Source: Opisthorchis felineus
Taxonomy: Eukaryota; Platyhelminthes; Trematoda; Opisthorchiida; Opisthorchiidae
Assembly (NCBI GenBank): GCA_004794785.1
Contig: SJOL01005699.1
Location: 1 to 64,000, forward strand
Direction: 5' to 3'
Length of the DNA: 64,000 bases
The notes beneath the pieces are model-generated. The model had not been told where the DNA came from, did not search any database, and was given only the letters and a program-made list of their open reading frames with translations. The stretch's first letter is position 1. Every line of letters starts with the position of its first letter. A program made the translations under genes and the position numbers. This document shows, piece after piece, positions 21,381-34,400 of the stretch.

Positions 21381-24300
21381 TACCATAAATTTGCATATTG
21401 CCTGTGGTTTTGTTCTGAAGAATTCTGAGTACACACTATTCCTGGAGAAAGACAAAAACAGTTTTTCACCCTAATAATGCCCTAGTACGCATTACTGGAA
21501 CACTGAAAATAAAAACAATTTTTCGAGCTCTACAGTAACAAGTCCCGTATCACAAGTATCGCTCAGAAGTAAAGGCCCACGGAACTTCCACACTTTTTAA
21601 GAAGCATGAAACATGTCGTAGTAACACAATTCGAACGTGTGTGAGATGGGGGTGAAAGCGCGAAATGTTCAGGAAAATAGTGGAACACAAGGTTGGACGT
21701 TGATCACGGATCCGGTCAGCATAGCTTACAAATTTTCTCGAACAGAGGTCAATCGTTAGCCTAGCTACACACAGGAAGCATGTTGCATCCTGTGGAATCC
21801 AGCGCCACCACATTGATCTTCATGGGCAATGCAATACTTGTACGATTAGGTTGGAAATATGAAGATAAGAGGTGCAGTCAGAAAAGGTGATGGATTTAGA
21901 AGGTTGCAAATCGGTCAGTGATGAAGTAAATGATGGCAACATCACACTACTGTCATAGTTAAAGTAGCCTAATGTTTCCGAGGTTTTTGAATCGGCGCTC
22001 GCTTGGGCAGCACCTCGTAAAATTGCCAATTGTGCGAAAATCAGAAATCAGGAATTCATTGATTTACTTTGCCTTTGGTTGTCTTCTACTGCATCAGTAG
22101 GTCAGCAAAGATAAACTCGGTAGCATAGACCGGTTTGCCGTGGGCTCATTTGATCTAAATAACTCTCCATGTCTGGTCTCCCCGTACAAGGAGCATTCCC
22201 TCATTATAACTGTTTTTTTTCAGTTCTCCGGAATCTCTTTTAATCAAGCAGCTGGAACCAACCCTCCAGTAAATCACCTTCAGGAAAAGCCTACTTGATC
22301 GAAGTGTGTCAAAAGTTATTCCGGAATTCTAATTGGTATCAATTACCAAAAGCAAATTAAGTGTTTCTGTCGATAGCGATTTTACGTGTAACAAAAATTC
22401 TCTTCGTATATCCACATCTCCACAGCGTCTAATAAGCGCAGGGCTCTATGCTCTAACCGAAACAAGGGTTCATATGACATTCCCTAACAAACATATACTC
22501 CCCGATAATCACGCTAATATAAACGAAAGGGGTTGTAGTCCATAGCGCGGATGACATTAATTCCGAACACTGTTGTTACCTATAGGCAGCTCATACTGAA
22601 TTACATGGCCTGTAATTTACTTTGTGAGTTTCTTAGAAATGGGTGTCATTCCAAATTCTTGACAAGTATGGATGCCCACAGCACTTGTATGCTTTACACA
22701 AAATGTCTGCAAACTCAGTTCAGACTAGTTCATCTGTTAATGGAGTTATGGAGTTCGTTCGAGAAGCTAAAGCAATTGTACACCGACTGAACGACTACCA
22801 CTCTCATCGAAGATCCTGTAAACCAGGAAGAAAGATCACACTTTCAATTGAGGGTTCCCTTTATCCGACAGCTTGGAGGAGATAGTGTGGTGGAGTGTAC
22901 CAGATGAATGAGGAGGACGAGTCAGTTGTGGATATTTTAAATAAGTTAGAAATCGTTTGAAAAGCCGGTAAGCATTTCATCACAATGACATATACGGTCA
23001 AGGTTTACTAGGGCACTGGTGGTAAACAATGCAGCTATGTTTACGAAATTGTACAGGGTCAGCTGTTTCGTGCGCTGGCCAGGAATGTTTAGCAAGTCTT
23101 GCCAAATGCACTACTATGCTTTCTTGTAGTAAGATGCTTAAAACAGCATAAACCAGAAGTTTCGTCAAACTTCCACCGAAAATTGATATTTAGTGAGACT
23201 GGTTTCATCCGCAAACTCCTTGGGAGTGTCCAGAATAAGCTTATGATAAGCGTTTTGATAAATACACTATACTTGCATAGTTAAGAAACTGTCATAAAGG
23301 TCAGATTCCTGAAAACAACCCCAGAATCCCCGAAACCTGCTGAGACCCTAACTCTCCACCAAAATCTCAATAGGGAAGCCGGCAAGCATCCAGGACAGTC
23401 AATCACTCAATTCAGCAAAGGCCAATGAGTGTTCAGGCTCGTCACAGAAGCACGACCGACTATGATAAGTATTTAGGCATTTCGTAGAAGCACGGTTGAT
23501 TTTGGTCGGTGTTCACTAAATGCCGATCAGACAGCCTGGATCAATGTCAAAAAGTACCCTTTAAGTAGCGCGAGGCCGTTGTAACTTTTGCACCCGCTTG
23601 TTGAAATAAAGCTGTTGTGTTCTTTGTCGGTGAGTCTTTTTTCAGCACCAAGGCACTGGAGCGGGGAAAGCAGTCAACAGTCAACAGAAAGTAAGGCATA
23701 TTAGATACCCAGAAGTTAAAGAACAGTTGGTCCGTGACAATCATCCTCCGCGAAAATGGCTGATCCCGGTCTCCAATAAGAGAGATCGACTGCATTACCA
23801 TAATTTAATGGCAATCCCAAAAGCAGGGTTTACTAGCACGGTACATTTCCCGTGCGTATATAGAATTCTGCAAATGTCTAATGTGAAAAATTGTACGTAA
23901 TGTGGTGGAAAAGAGAGAAGTTAATCCGCAACAAACCGGTGGTGATGGTTTTCATAAATATCATGAATAAAAATTATTCATCCTTTCAGGCATGAAATGG
24001 ATTAAAGTACAACATGAACTGCGCAGGAGACCCAAAATTGACTCGTATAAAAAGGGACTCATAATGCTTCAGAAAAAGCACGAAAAGGCCTGAAACAACA
24101 TTGTATAGCACGTTGACTTGTCGGTCCACGACACACTGATGTGAAGTTTACTCATCGATCTACGGACCTGTATCTATTTAGAGAGAACAAGAAATGCCAT
24201 CCGGTTCCTCGAACATAAATTAGCAAAGTGGTCAATACAGCGCACATTTCTTGCTGCCTACCTCGTGTGTCTATCCAAACTGATGAAAACAACCACTCTA

Positions 24301-24690
24301 TCCAATTCAAACCCCTTGTACGTATGAAAATTTGCGCGTGAAGGCATGTACGCAGGTAGAATAGAGAGGTATTTGTTCGGATAGCTGACCACATGTTCAC
24401 GTGGGTATTCCACTCAGCTGATGAGCTGCCGCGCTCCTTCAGCCTGAAGCATATTCTGAACGCAGGCAGTTGCAATGAAGCACCAGATCACTTTGGGACT
24501 GTTTACCTTAAAAATATGAGCTCACGTTTAGGCTGGTCAAAAGCCGTATGTATTAAGCGTCTCATTACAAATTTATGAATTCAGAAAGTCATGGTTTTTA
24601 TTTTGATTTTATCTCACATAAGACAAACGTATATTCCCAAGAGTAAACACTTTCGCCTGTTTAGACTTAGTGGTTCAGACAGATCCAGCG
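21381..24690. other. Unassigned sequence with a possible LINE RT trace at 22640-22790
   Basis: Mostly featureless. At 22643-22790 (plus) the translation SFQILDKYGCPQHLYAL resembles the segment of LINE reverse transcriptases before the active site (..L.K.GCP...L..L), but the match is short and the following motif is absent. The other ORFs in this stretch are chance-sized. Confidence 0.3.
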
Positions 24691-24699
24691 TGCGCCGAT

Positions 24700-24850
24700 G
24701 GAGAACTAATAACACGCTTGCCTCGAATCTCAGATGTGGGGTGTTCAGGCCTCATCACTGCGCAGAATTTGCACTGAAAATGAGCTCTAATAAGAGCGAA
24801 ACCTGAGTCTAGTGCTTCGCACCTTGGCGTGCACTCACCAGAATGCTTGC
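24700..24850 (+). repeat. Family B hammerhead-type repeat
   Basis: It is homologous to the reverse complement of 51700-51840: both share CTCAGATN..., GAGCTCTAATAAGAGC, the GAGTCYAGTGCTT block and CAGAATG.TT. The copy here keeps GAAAC while the 51.7-kb copies do not. Confidence 0.6.
24770..24815 (+). ncRNA. Hammerhead ribozyme-like core, family B
   Basis: Stem II is GCUCU/AGAGC with loop AAUA (24784-24797). It is followed by GAAAC (24798-24802), loop CUGA, and GUC (24807-24809). A possible stem I is GCACU/AGUGC (24771-24775 with 24811-24815). The CUGAUGA box is disrupted (CUGAAAAUGA), so this copy is probably inactive. Confidence 0.5.
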
Positions 24851-26450
24851 TCTAGGACAGAATAAGGACTGATCAAACAAGAGTAGTGTTAACGAGACTT
24901 ATACAAATCTTGCAACCACATACAACTAAATGTATAAGAGGTTAGTTTTGTTCGTCCTACACCCCAAATCCCTCCTCACCCACATCACTCAACAGTGTGA
25001 TAAACCAAAAGTGTTTATCCGATCCTTGACACCCAAACTGTTATCTACAGGTTCCCACAGGTCTCGATCTTACCTCATCGTATAACATCCCCACAAGTAA
25101 TTTTCCATACATTTCCAATCCGCTTCCATGCCCTTTCGGTTTTTGTCCAAGATGCCCTTTCTCTCTTTTTTTCTGTGAGGACAGAAGACAGTCGGAAGAG
25201 ATGAAACCAAATTACCTCAGCCCCGGTGGTGCCCTACAACCATTGTTTGTTCTCGGTGCTTGCTGCACTTTAATCAGTGTTAACAGCTGATTCCCTGTAA
25301 AGAGTTTTGAGTCTGATCAACTTGAAATCGGACACAACGACTGACCGTCTCAGATTGTCCGAGAGAGGTATAACGATTATATGTTCATCGGCAGCTGGGC
25401 TGCAATAAAAGTCTTACTAAATGAGCTCGTACCTAGCCACAACAGAGACCAACATGCAAATTCAGCAAAACTTTCGTTGCCCTATCGGGATGAAATATAA
25501 CATTCAGCTAGAATTATCAAAGTTCACATTTCAACATTCTGACGAAATAGTTGGGCTATTAACTGAAAACATCAACCGACATCGAGCTGACTCACAGAAC
25601 TGTTTTCAAGCTGATATTCTGTGTGATTCTTACATGGCTTACATAATTTTCAACATACTCCTGTCTCCTCAAAACGCTGTAAATGGAAAGGGGCCTCTAA
25701 AAAAAAGGCATTTGCAAATAACATTCAATTCTAATTTCGGGAACATAATTTCAGTGGAAAACTGCACACGATACTTCCAACCGCTGCAACCCCTGGTTAG
25801 ACGCAGGCGAACTATGTGTTACCCAGCTCTGGGCTATATTTGTCGAGTAAACACTCGTTTCAAAAGATGATGTAGATGTACCCAAACTAATCACTCGATC
25901 ATGACATTCGTCAACCTATTAGTGTCTTTATTTCATGATACGCTTTTAGTGTAATTAGTAATTCCCCCTCACTGTCTTTCAAAGCCGTTGCTATTGACAG
26001 CTAGCTCAATTTTAAACCTCTTTGTCTTTTTTTTCAAAAGGAATATGACGACTCTTCAAGTGTCCTACTCAAAACCATCGTCATCTAAAATTTCACTGTT
26101 CTGCACAGCAGCTACTTTTCAAGAACTAGGTAAAATGCCCATCATCTGCTCGCATTGGATTTACATCGGTCCTCTAGCCACAAAAGCTCCTGAAGGCCTC
26201 TGTTTTCAGGTCAGTTACTTTGACTGAATCACCGAATCGCCGGTGGTATCTTTTGAAAAAGTTACTGAATAACAGTCAGTTTTAGGTTGCGAAGAAATGC
26301 AGTAACAACTTAGTGTTCCCGAATTTAAAGGTGAAAACCCCCAAAATTAGTACTGTGTGATGGGTTGGTTTTACACCCACCTGACTAGTTCCAATAAAGA
26401 CAAAAAGCTTGTGCTATTAAACTAACCACACCTTTAACAAATATTCATTT
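24851..26450. other. Unassigned sequence with one longer ORF (25421-25870)
   Basis: The plus-strand ORF at 25421-25870 encodes 149 residues with no recognised domain, signal peptide or low-complexity bias. It is the longest gap-free frame in the window outside transposons apart from 33369-33896, but length alone does not make it a gene. AATAAA is not obvious just after it. It could be a real single-exon gene, an exon, or chance. Confidence 0.25.
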
Positions 26451-26454
26451 TATT

Positions 26455-26610
26455 GTCTAGACGTGGCACACTACTCAAAAGGTTGTTGAGAATATTTCAA
26501 CAGCCCACGACCGGTTTCGCCCTTCTTGGGGCTCATCAAGTAGGTGCAGTCGTACCAACTGAAGCATGAGGTGGCCTGGTGCAACACATTCAGTTGAACA
26601 GGATCATCGT
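26455..26610 (-). repeat. Family A repeat with well-formed hammerhead stems
   Basis: Terminal motif CACACTACTCAAAAGGTTGTTGAGAA, then GACCGGTTTCGCCC and the ribozyme region in reversed orientation. It switches at about 26554 to AACTGAAGCATGAGGTGGCC, which belongs to the unit start in the opposite orientation. It is therefore a rearranged copy. Confidence 0.65.
26500..26548 (-). ncRNA. Hammerhead ribozyme-like core, family A (good stems, C3 changed)
   Basis: On the minus strand: stem I is CCUAC with GUGGG (5 pairs, one G-U). Then UUGAUGA (26539-26533), stem II GCCC/GGGC with loop CAAGAA, GAAA (26518-26515), loopless stem III ACCGGU, and cleavage triplet GUC (cut after 26509). The only departure from the hammerhead consensus is C3 to U, which would weaken the C3-G8 pair. 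Confidence 0.65.
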
Positions 26611-29600
26611 AAACGAGAGTCTTATTTATTGTTTATTTATTTATTGTTTTTATTGTTTTACTGAAGTAAACCATTTAAAGAAAAATCTCTTTGAGATTTT
26701 ATACTGTTGCACCGTTCATCTGGCGAATGACTCCAATTTCACATTAGATAAAAGCATGTTTTTGTAGAAAAGTTTAGCGGAAAAAACTATGCCTGTCTCT
26801 GTATTCGATAATCGACGTTCACACCTGTCTGGTTGTCAAATTCATAAATGAAGTCCCATTTCAGCGACCATCAATCTGGCCGGTCTCCAACAGCAATACA
26901 TACTTAGTTCAAGGCTCACGTCCGTTTTCACGCTAAGTGATGTTTCCCCCATGCAAAATGCAAACAACTGGGCAAATAAACAATGAAGCTGACTTTGGTA
27001 TGCTCAGTGAAACATGGCAAGATATTTTGTTTAAGGGGGCTCCTAACAGCATAGATCATAACGTACAGATCCTTATAAAAATTAATAAATCCAGTCCACT
27101 AAAAGATGGAATGCAGGTGATACCAACATCGCCTTCAAAGAGCGCAATACAAAGCGGGATGTCTTCTGATTTTTTTATACGACACTCGAAAACATGCAAC
27201 GTTCACATTAGTCCACGCTTCATTTCTGCGACAGTATATAACCATGTAAAGGAATGCGAACCTCGACGACGTAACTTTTGAAGACGCACTATCGCAAGTG
27301 GAAGATAACATCGGATTGGATTGTTGGAACTGTTTCAAAGAGCAGAAAACGAATGTTAGAAGCAGGTGAAAATTTGAGAGGAATTACGCTTTTTTGAAAG
27401 CCGCGATTGCAGCATCTTTAGGATAAGTTGCGTAAAGCACCTTGTCAGATTACATAAACCAGAAATTCATCCTATATAGTTGCTGCTCGAAAAATTGGAA
27501 GGAGCCCTATAGACAGTTTGAAAGTAACTAGGTGGGATCCGAATGCAGGTTTTTGGACGGTAGTACATAAACTCATCCAACTTACCCGTTCCATGGTAAG
27601 GGATTCGCTTTACGTTTTCATTAGCAAATGTATTTTGAATACTGCCACCCACTTGTGTCACAAAGCGTCGCCATTAGGCCCTCCACCTCTTACAAGCAAA
27701 TGGTTTGTCCCACATCGTCATGTCGATTGCAAACTTTTTTTTCCGCACCCGTAACCAGTCCCATTGTACTAAGGGTGTCCCCGTTACCGAGGGTCCTGCT
27801 TACAGTTTTTCCGCTATTAATCTTGATTGAGGTGTCTTCAGCTCTGGTAGTGTATCATTATCTTTGTGCTATTTTTTAATGCTTTATCCGCGTGTTTTTC
27901 ATCTACTTAGCATTCACACGCATCACTAAATTATGGGTAAACACATTGTAGTTTATCGCTCCGCTTCTTGCCACATTAACTGTGTTTCTGACAGATTTCC
28001 ATTTTGAAAAATTAGTTCGAAACTGGGTTAGTAAATTCGGAACTCACGCGATTTGCAGTAAATGTAGCTAGTCAGTTTTCATTAGCTACTTGGAAGGAAA
28101 GTAGATGGACTGCTGATAAACTGAATTAGAAAGAGCTAAGGGAAACTCCCCACTCAAAAGTTTGTGTGCCCACTGCTAGTGGTCCTGGTAACTCATGGCA
28201 ACGTAACTTCAAGTTTGGGTCATGCAAACCATAATGTGTGTAAAGTACTCGTGTGGTTGGGTGTGTCGCAAATAAACTATTCGACGAATTTCCTTGGCTA
28301 CCAATGAAAACTTCCTTTCCAAATCACTGTAAATAAAATCCCAGGACCTCCAAGAAACCTGGGTAACAAAGTGTTACTTCTTTTCGGCTCTGAATGATTT
28401 AAGTCTCTAAATCCATTAGAAACCAGACTACTCATGGATAGTCAGGTAGTGTCTTAAATTTTGTACAGCTATCACTGAAACTTTGATACTTATTAAACCT
28501 TGGACGTGGTGGGTTGCAACGCATAATACAAAATCAGATATAGTCAGATGTACCATAAATCAATCTGCTGATGGTTCTTACGTACGTTTCGTGGCTCTAC
28601 GCCTAGAAATATCATTTCCATGAAAGGCAAGCTGACGTTCGCCTGAAAATACGAAAAAAACCGCAGTTGATTCGCACCACAGGGAGCGCACCACCCAACT
28701 TTCTCCATTTTATCTTATTGCCACCGCACTATGAAAGGCCTTAGTTCGTACTTCGCACTTGAAGCATTCATTGTTCTTCTTCCAAGAATGATGATCAGAC
28801 TAAAGTGTACAAAAGTATGAACGTGAGCTTTTCGAAAACCCGTGAGACTCGTTTGTGTTCGTTCACAGTGGGGAACAGGTACCAAAGGCGAACTGAGGAA
28901 AGCAGTCGCGGATGTATGGATGAGTTTGAAGGCAACTGCTTTTCAGCATCTAATACAAGCTATGGTGAAACGCTTCCTTTCGGTAATCACTGAATATCTA
29001 CTTCCCAGACCCTAAAATCTCATCATTCGTGCACTTATTTTGGACTGGTCGTAACACATCTTCAATAGATTAATTGGCTCTTTGTAAACTTCGTTGGTGA
29101 TAACTCATTGCGGGTCATGAATTAAGTGGACTGCTGTCTTAAGTGGCAAGTTTTGGTGATTTAAATGTTCTGGATTGAATTGAAGCATGGAAATTCAAGA
29201 ATTGCCGCACACTTTGTACCACTCGCTATGTAGCAACCAATTTTACTTGAGATAACGTAGAAATGATCCGTCTCAGTTCGTTTGAGTTGATAGTTTCTTG
29301 TCCCCACTTGTCCAAACAACAGTTTTATTTCAAAATATATTTGTGGTGAAGTCGTTCCTTTTTCCTCTGAAAATCCGAGAGAAAAAGCGAACTGGTGGGG
29401 TTTTGTTGAAACCTGAAACCTGAATCCTCTGTCCCTTCTGTTGATACCTTAAGTAATACGACACTAATCTCTTGGTAGTAAAATTCCCTGAGACACTGCT
29501 TTGTTAGTCTTCCATAGCCCTTAGTACACTCATTCTGAGAGCGTCAAAAATGGACTATAATTTTAGAAGGAGATGGTTAGTATTTCTTATGGCGTTAGAA

Positions 29601-30320
29601 TGGACGACTCCACGAACAAACCGGTGCTCCGTACTACCTACTAGTTTCAGTACGAATACACCCATAATAGGATTAGTATATCAGTACAATGCTCCGGCAG
29701 GTATTCATCCTTTTCCCAATCTTTGCAGCACCATTGTTTACTCTCACCTAATCGAATACTGTCCCCAATCAGAGTTGTTCACAACGTCTACCGATTTGGC
29801 TTTGATCGGGTCCGCATTCAGCGATGTCGCTGCAGGATGCAAACCTGATTGATGTTCACCCAAATTACGCTCGTTAGCTAGAACTGGCTGCTCACGTGAA
29901 TGCGCATTCCACAGGTATGAACCCTATTCGGTTGTTTTGTTGATGGATTTTATCCCTGGTTCAGTGTAGATAATAGAACCAACTACCCATATAAGCCCGG
30001 GCAATTGTAATTACTGCCGCTTTCTCACTTATGACATTTCGTAAATGGCACGTGATTGTCGATGCCGACAACTGGCTACTCCAGTCAGAGCATAGTCACT
30101 TGTGAAAACCTAGCTCAGTAGCGATTTTCCCAGGTGACCAAACCACTTGTGCGAATGCACAATGTAAAATAAATGTAAAACGACCGGTAAGGAAAATTCT
30201 CTGTGGATACGTCTTTCAAAGGAATTTCCAGTAATTATGGCCAGAAAAATGAAATGTGGTTCTGACAGTAACGAAGCTTCATCAATTCTCGAAGACAGCT
30301 TCTTCTCAAAAATTAATGTA
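26611..30320. other. Unassigned sequence
   Basis: About 3.7 kb without recognisable genes. A low-complexity TTTATTG-rich run lies at about 26620-26660. ORFs of 60-115 residues occur on both strands with no family signature. Host introns or intergenic DNA are the likely explanation. Confidence 0.4.
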
Positions 30321-30446
30321 TTTTCTTGACGCAACACACTACTCATAATGTTGCTGAAAACTATCTGATAGCTAACGACAGGTTTCACCAGGAGAGTTCA
30401 CCAGGAGGCAAAGTCCCCGAGTTTCTCTCGACCCTATGTTCCAAGT

Positions 30447-31225
30447 AGTTGTGGAGCATTTTACGTATCTGGGAAGTTGTATTAGTTCTGATTGTAGTGT
30501 GACAGATGAGGTCAATGAACGAATCTGCAAGGCTCGGGTCACGTNNNNNNNNNNNNNNNNNNNNNNNNNNNNNNNNNNNNNNNNNNNNNNNNNNNNNNNN
30601 NNNNNNNNNNNNNNNNNNNNNNNNNNNNNNNNNNNNNNNNNNNNNNNNNNNNNNNNNNNNNNNNNNNNNNNNNNNNNNNNNNNNNNNNNNNNNNNNNNNN
30701 NNNNNNNNNNNNNNNNNNNNNNNNNNNNNNNNNNNNNNNNNNNNNNNNNNNNNNNNNNNNNNNNNNNNNNNNNNNNNNNNNNNNNNNNNNNNNNNNNNNN
30801 NNNNNNNNNNNNNNNNNNNNNNNNNNNNNNNNNNNNNNNNNNNNNNNNNNNNNNNNNNNNNNNNNNNNNNNNNNNNNNNNNNNNNNNNNNNNNNNNNNNN
30901 NNNNNNNNNNNNNNNNNNNNNNNNNNNNNNNNNNNNNNNNNNNNNNNNNNNNNNNNNNNNNNNNNNNNNNNNNNNNNNNNNNNNNNNNNNNNNNNNNNNN
31001 NNNNNNNNNNNNNNNNNNNNNNNNNNNNNNNNNNNNNNNNNNNNNNNNNNNNNNNNNNNNNNNNNNNNNNNNNNNNNNNNNNNNNNNNNNNNNNNNNNNN
31101 NNNNNNNNNNNNNNNNNNNNNNNNNNNNNNNNNNNNNNNNNNNNNNNNNNATAAATCATGGTTGTACGGCAGTGAAGCATCGGTGTTGAACACTGATGTC
31201 ATGCTGTCGATGATGATGATGATGA
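30447..31225 (+). mobile_element. 5'-truncated LINE inside a family A repeat (contains assembly gap)
   Basis: The left part encodes VEHFTYLGSCISSDCSVTDE and VNERICKARVT, typical of the C-terminal domain of RTE-like LINE reverse transcriptases in flatworms. The right part (31151-31225) encodes a LYGSEA..LNTD stretch and ends in a (GAT)n tail, matching other copies' 3' ends. It is flanked by a perfect 12-bp duplication (30435-30446 and 31226-31237). Most of the insert is unsequenced, so intactness is unknown. Confidence 0.85.
30545..31150. other. Assembly gap (606 N)
   Basis: An unbroken run of N. Open frames that cross it are artefacts. The gap lies within a LINE, a typical place for short-read assemblies to break; its length may be only an estimate. 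Confidence 1.
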
Positions 31226-31400
31226 TATGTTCCAAGTGAACACCAAATTATACGCAACTAACAAAATACACTCATTTGCAAATGAAGTTGCTCTCCACGG
31301 GAGGCTCGACTGGATCTTGCTTTCAGATGTGTTGCACTGAGGCTGCCTCATGTTCCGGTTAGTGCAAGATTCAAGGCTATGCAGAGCGTTTTCTTGTGTT

Positions 31401-34400
31401 TCCGTACTTTCCTCCATTGTCGTTTCTTTCTGTGAACACAAAAATTGTTTCTTATCACTCTACTTACCTATGTTTCCCCTTCGACGTTTGCTAACCACTC
31501 AGACTAGCCTTATGCACTGTGCCTGATGGATTTTCAGGTAGCCCAGACCCAAGCAAAGGGTACAGTCGAAAGGTTGCGGACTGTTATGAACATTCAGCTT
31601 AACAGCCCCTGACATTACCACTGAATCTCCACTTCAACCGAACATCAGTATTTTCTCATTCCACAAGACCAGTGGGATATCCGCAATGCGAAGCGAACGC
31701 TTTGAGTACTGTAAATAGACAGCCAATTAGATAACATGTGCCGTGAGTATACAACGGAGATTTGGAACACAGGAAGAGGCGAAAGCCTCCTAAGCTGGCT
31801 GAAACACACACAAAACACCGTGAACACGACGTCACACCTTGTGAAATTACGAATGAAGAATGCATTTTAGCTTAGCAGTATCATGGCTTTTCTTCGAGAT
31901 ATTTCAGCAACAGAATCTCCAGGCCAGGAACGTGGGTATACACCTATCGTAAAAAATTTAGGAACAGTCGGTGAGAGAAACGAAACATATACCCCAATAT
32001 TGTAGATAAAAAACACAAGAATAAAGCAAAATTTGATGAAACAGACTTTGCATACTTTATTTAGGAGAAGGCACAAATGTTGTCTTCCAGTGGTAACTAA
32101 AAATGGTTGTCGTATATACTAAAATGTGGTGAATTCCGCAGATTGCATTTCCCCCGTCTTCGTCAAAAAACACAAAGCTAAACGAGTTTTGTACATACCG
32201 GATGAGATTGATCGTAAAACGATAAACGAGGGGGAGGGAAACAAACATAAATATGAATGCCCCAAGTCCAAAATAAGGGCGAAACGTATGAAAAACAGCA
32301 GGTCTCAATAGCTTGTGGCGCACCGTATCTGGAGCATGCGCAAAACAGTTTATCCATTCGCTGTGTTCCCCATTCTCTAATTTGTAGTCCTTTTGTAAAA
32401 TCGGGACTTTTTGTGGCCTGTTTTGTTCCAGTTACACATTAGGCGTATGGCAAAGTGCAGACCTACGCAGCAGTTCAGAGACAGAAAACACAAGCAGGCC
32501 AGACGGGGAAGATTGACGTCGTTCGGGTGTTGAAAAAATCAAACAAGGATCAAGACGTCAACGCAAAAAATAACAGAAAAAACACCAAGTAGCATAGAAA
32601 TGATCAATGACAGGCGAAGCGGCGACATATGACGTCAAAATTTGCATGCCAAACACTAGAGGTCCGGAAAAAAGTAAGCCGCCTATTCATGTCTAGTCAG
32701 ATGGGCCAGAATGGGTGTAACTCCTGACCCAGCAGGAGGTGCAGAAGACTTGCATTATTATTAAAGGCGTATGAAGAGCTAGAACAGAATGTGCCAACAA
32801 ATTTGTCAAATTCCTGAAATGACCGAATAAAACCCGGGTTCGAACCTAGTCACCTAAGCAAAGAAGAGGGCTTGTGAGTGCATGTCGAAATTAAAAGCGT
32901 AAAAAGCGTATCATTTGGTAGCAGTTTGGTATCGCTATTATTCCACCACATGTACTATCAAAATTAATCCTTCGGTTACCAATAAGAAAAATCTCCCTAA
33001 CTCGGTTATATTCCATATGGACATTTGGAAGTGATCAAGTTTATAGCAGCAGTTGAGCATGGATCGACTGGTTCCAAAAGCCCTTAGCCTAATCTAAGGC
33101 AAAAATACTGCAGTCGTTTTGAAGCACATAACGGAAACCTAACTACTTTGGGAAAAGCAAGGGCCGGAAATGTGCAGTGACTCGAGACAGTCCAGTTGAT
33201 TACAGCGACAAAAGTGACACATGTGTGGTTGGATATCACAGAAGTGAGAATGGCTGTTGATATATCACACATATTGCCATCGCTGTGGAGGTTCGAAATA
33301 GTGTAGTTTATTTGGCATAGGGGTGGTGCGCCGACAGCGCTGCTTCGAGAGTATGCAGTCTACGTTAATTGTCCGCTGGAAGTCAGGGAAACAAAAGTTC
33401 GGCAGTGTGGCATGAACAAGACCCAAGCTGTCGACCTGTCAATTATGTGGGTGCACATGCAAATAGCGTCAAATCAGTCACATTTGATCTCAAAAGCCCG
33501 TCTTTGGCAGCCCCACACATTACGCCCCACCGACAGGTAAGTGAACTGTCGTATCAGTTGGCCGATATGCCCGGCTTTGCAAGACGGATGTGGGTCAGGC
33601 AAATGTCCGTACAATATGGCCGTACAGTACGTTGGACGACGCGCAAGTCACTTTGTAATTCTGTCACTAATTTTCATCATTTTAGCTGTGTAATCATTCG
33701 GTTAGTACTTATCAGAGAAGGAGATTCCAGAAAGGTTGTGCTCGTTCTCTCGGTGACAAAAATAGCGCAAGTGATAAATTCAGTTGAGTCCGTCATTGTG
33801 ACCAAGCAAATTTGCAAATGGCTGTATTTTGGTGCATTAATTCTAGTTTGTCTTCCTAAGATAAAAAAATCCCTGCAAACCATTGTAATGTTCTAGAATT
33901 CGGAAGTGTCCATCCTGAACAGTGGCACTGTATATGTTTTGTATCTTTCGGTCCTATTCAAGTGTTTTTACTATGTCGCATTCCGTTTTTGAAGAGCCAA
34001 AATTCCGGCTTTCTAATGCCGCCGAAAATATCTTCTGAAGAACAACTTAAATTTGAATTAGGTGTGGACAACGTCATGCGATACAGTTGTTCAACGCTTA
34101 CAGAGCCAATGGCTACCATAACTGTGCGGACTCAGATCGCTTAGTCGGTCACTCAGTCACTTACGATATATTCTGTTGCATCGTCCAAAGATGTTGCTGT
34201 TACTACAGCGAGTCGGTACAACCGCGGGTTGTTTCATCATGATACCTATATGATGTTTTAATGTCGCATGCTGATATTTTTCGGCTCCCATTTCGTTGCG
34301 CGTCAGTACAATAGATTTCTCAAATGACATCTTTCCCACCTATGATTTCTTCTCCCATTAAAATTGACCCACACAGTGTAGATCAGTCACAAAAGACAAG

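Larger units (their letters stand above)
30325..31400 (-). repeat. Family A repeat interrupted by a LINE
   Basis: Outer pieces 30325-30446 and 31226-31400 form one reversed family A unit: terminal CACTACTCATAATGTTGCTGAAAAC, degraded core, then TATGTTCCAAGT followed by GAACACCAAATTATACGCAA and TGCCTCATGTTCC. The 12 bases TATGTTCCAAGT occur on both sides of the LINE, as expected of a target-site duplication. Confidence 0.7.

Noticed and set aside
22643..22790. LINE reverse-transcriptase fragment
   Set aside because: Only one short motif-like stretch (ILDKYGCPQHLYAL) fits; the expected following motifs are absent. Left as a note in the region entry.
30372..31239. Open frames of 213-287 codons across the N run
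   Set aside because: Their length comes from 606 unknown bases. Only the LINE pieces at the edges are meaningful.
33369..33896. 175-codon plus-strand ORF as a gene
   Set aside because: No domain, no repeat support, no splice or polyadenylation context. In a 64-kb eukaryotic window one ORF of this length can arise by chance, so it is only mentioned in the region note.
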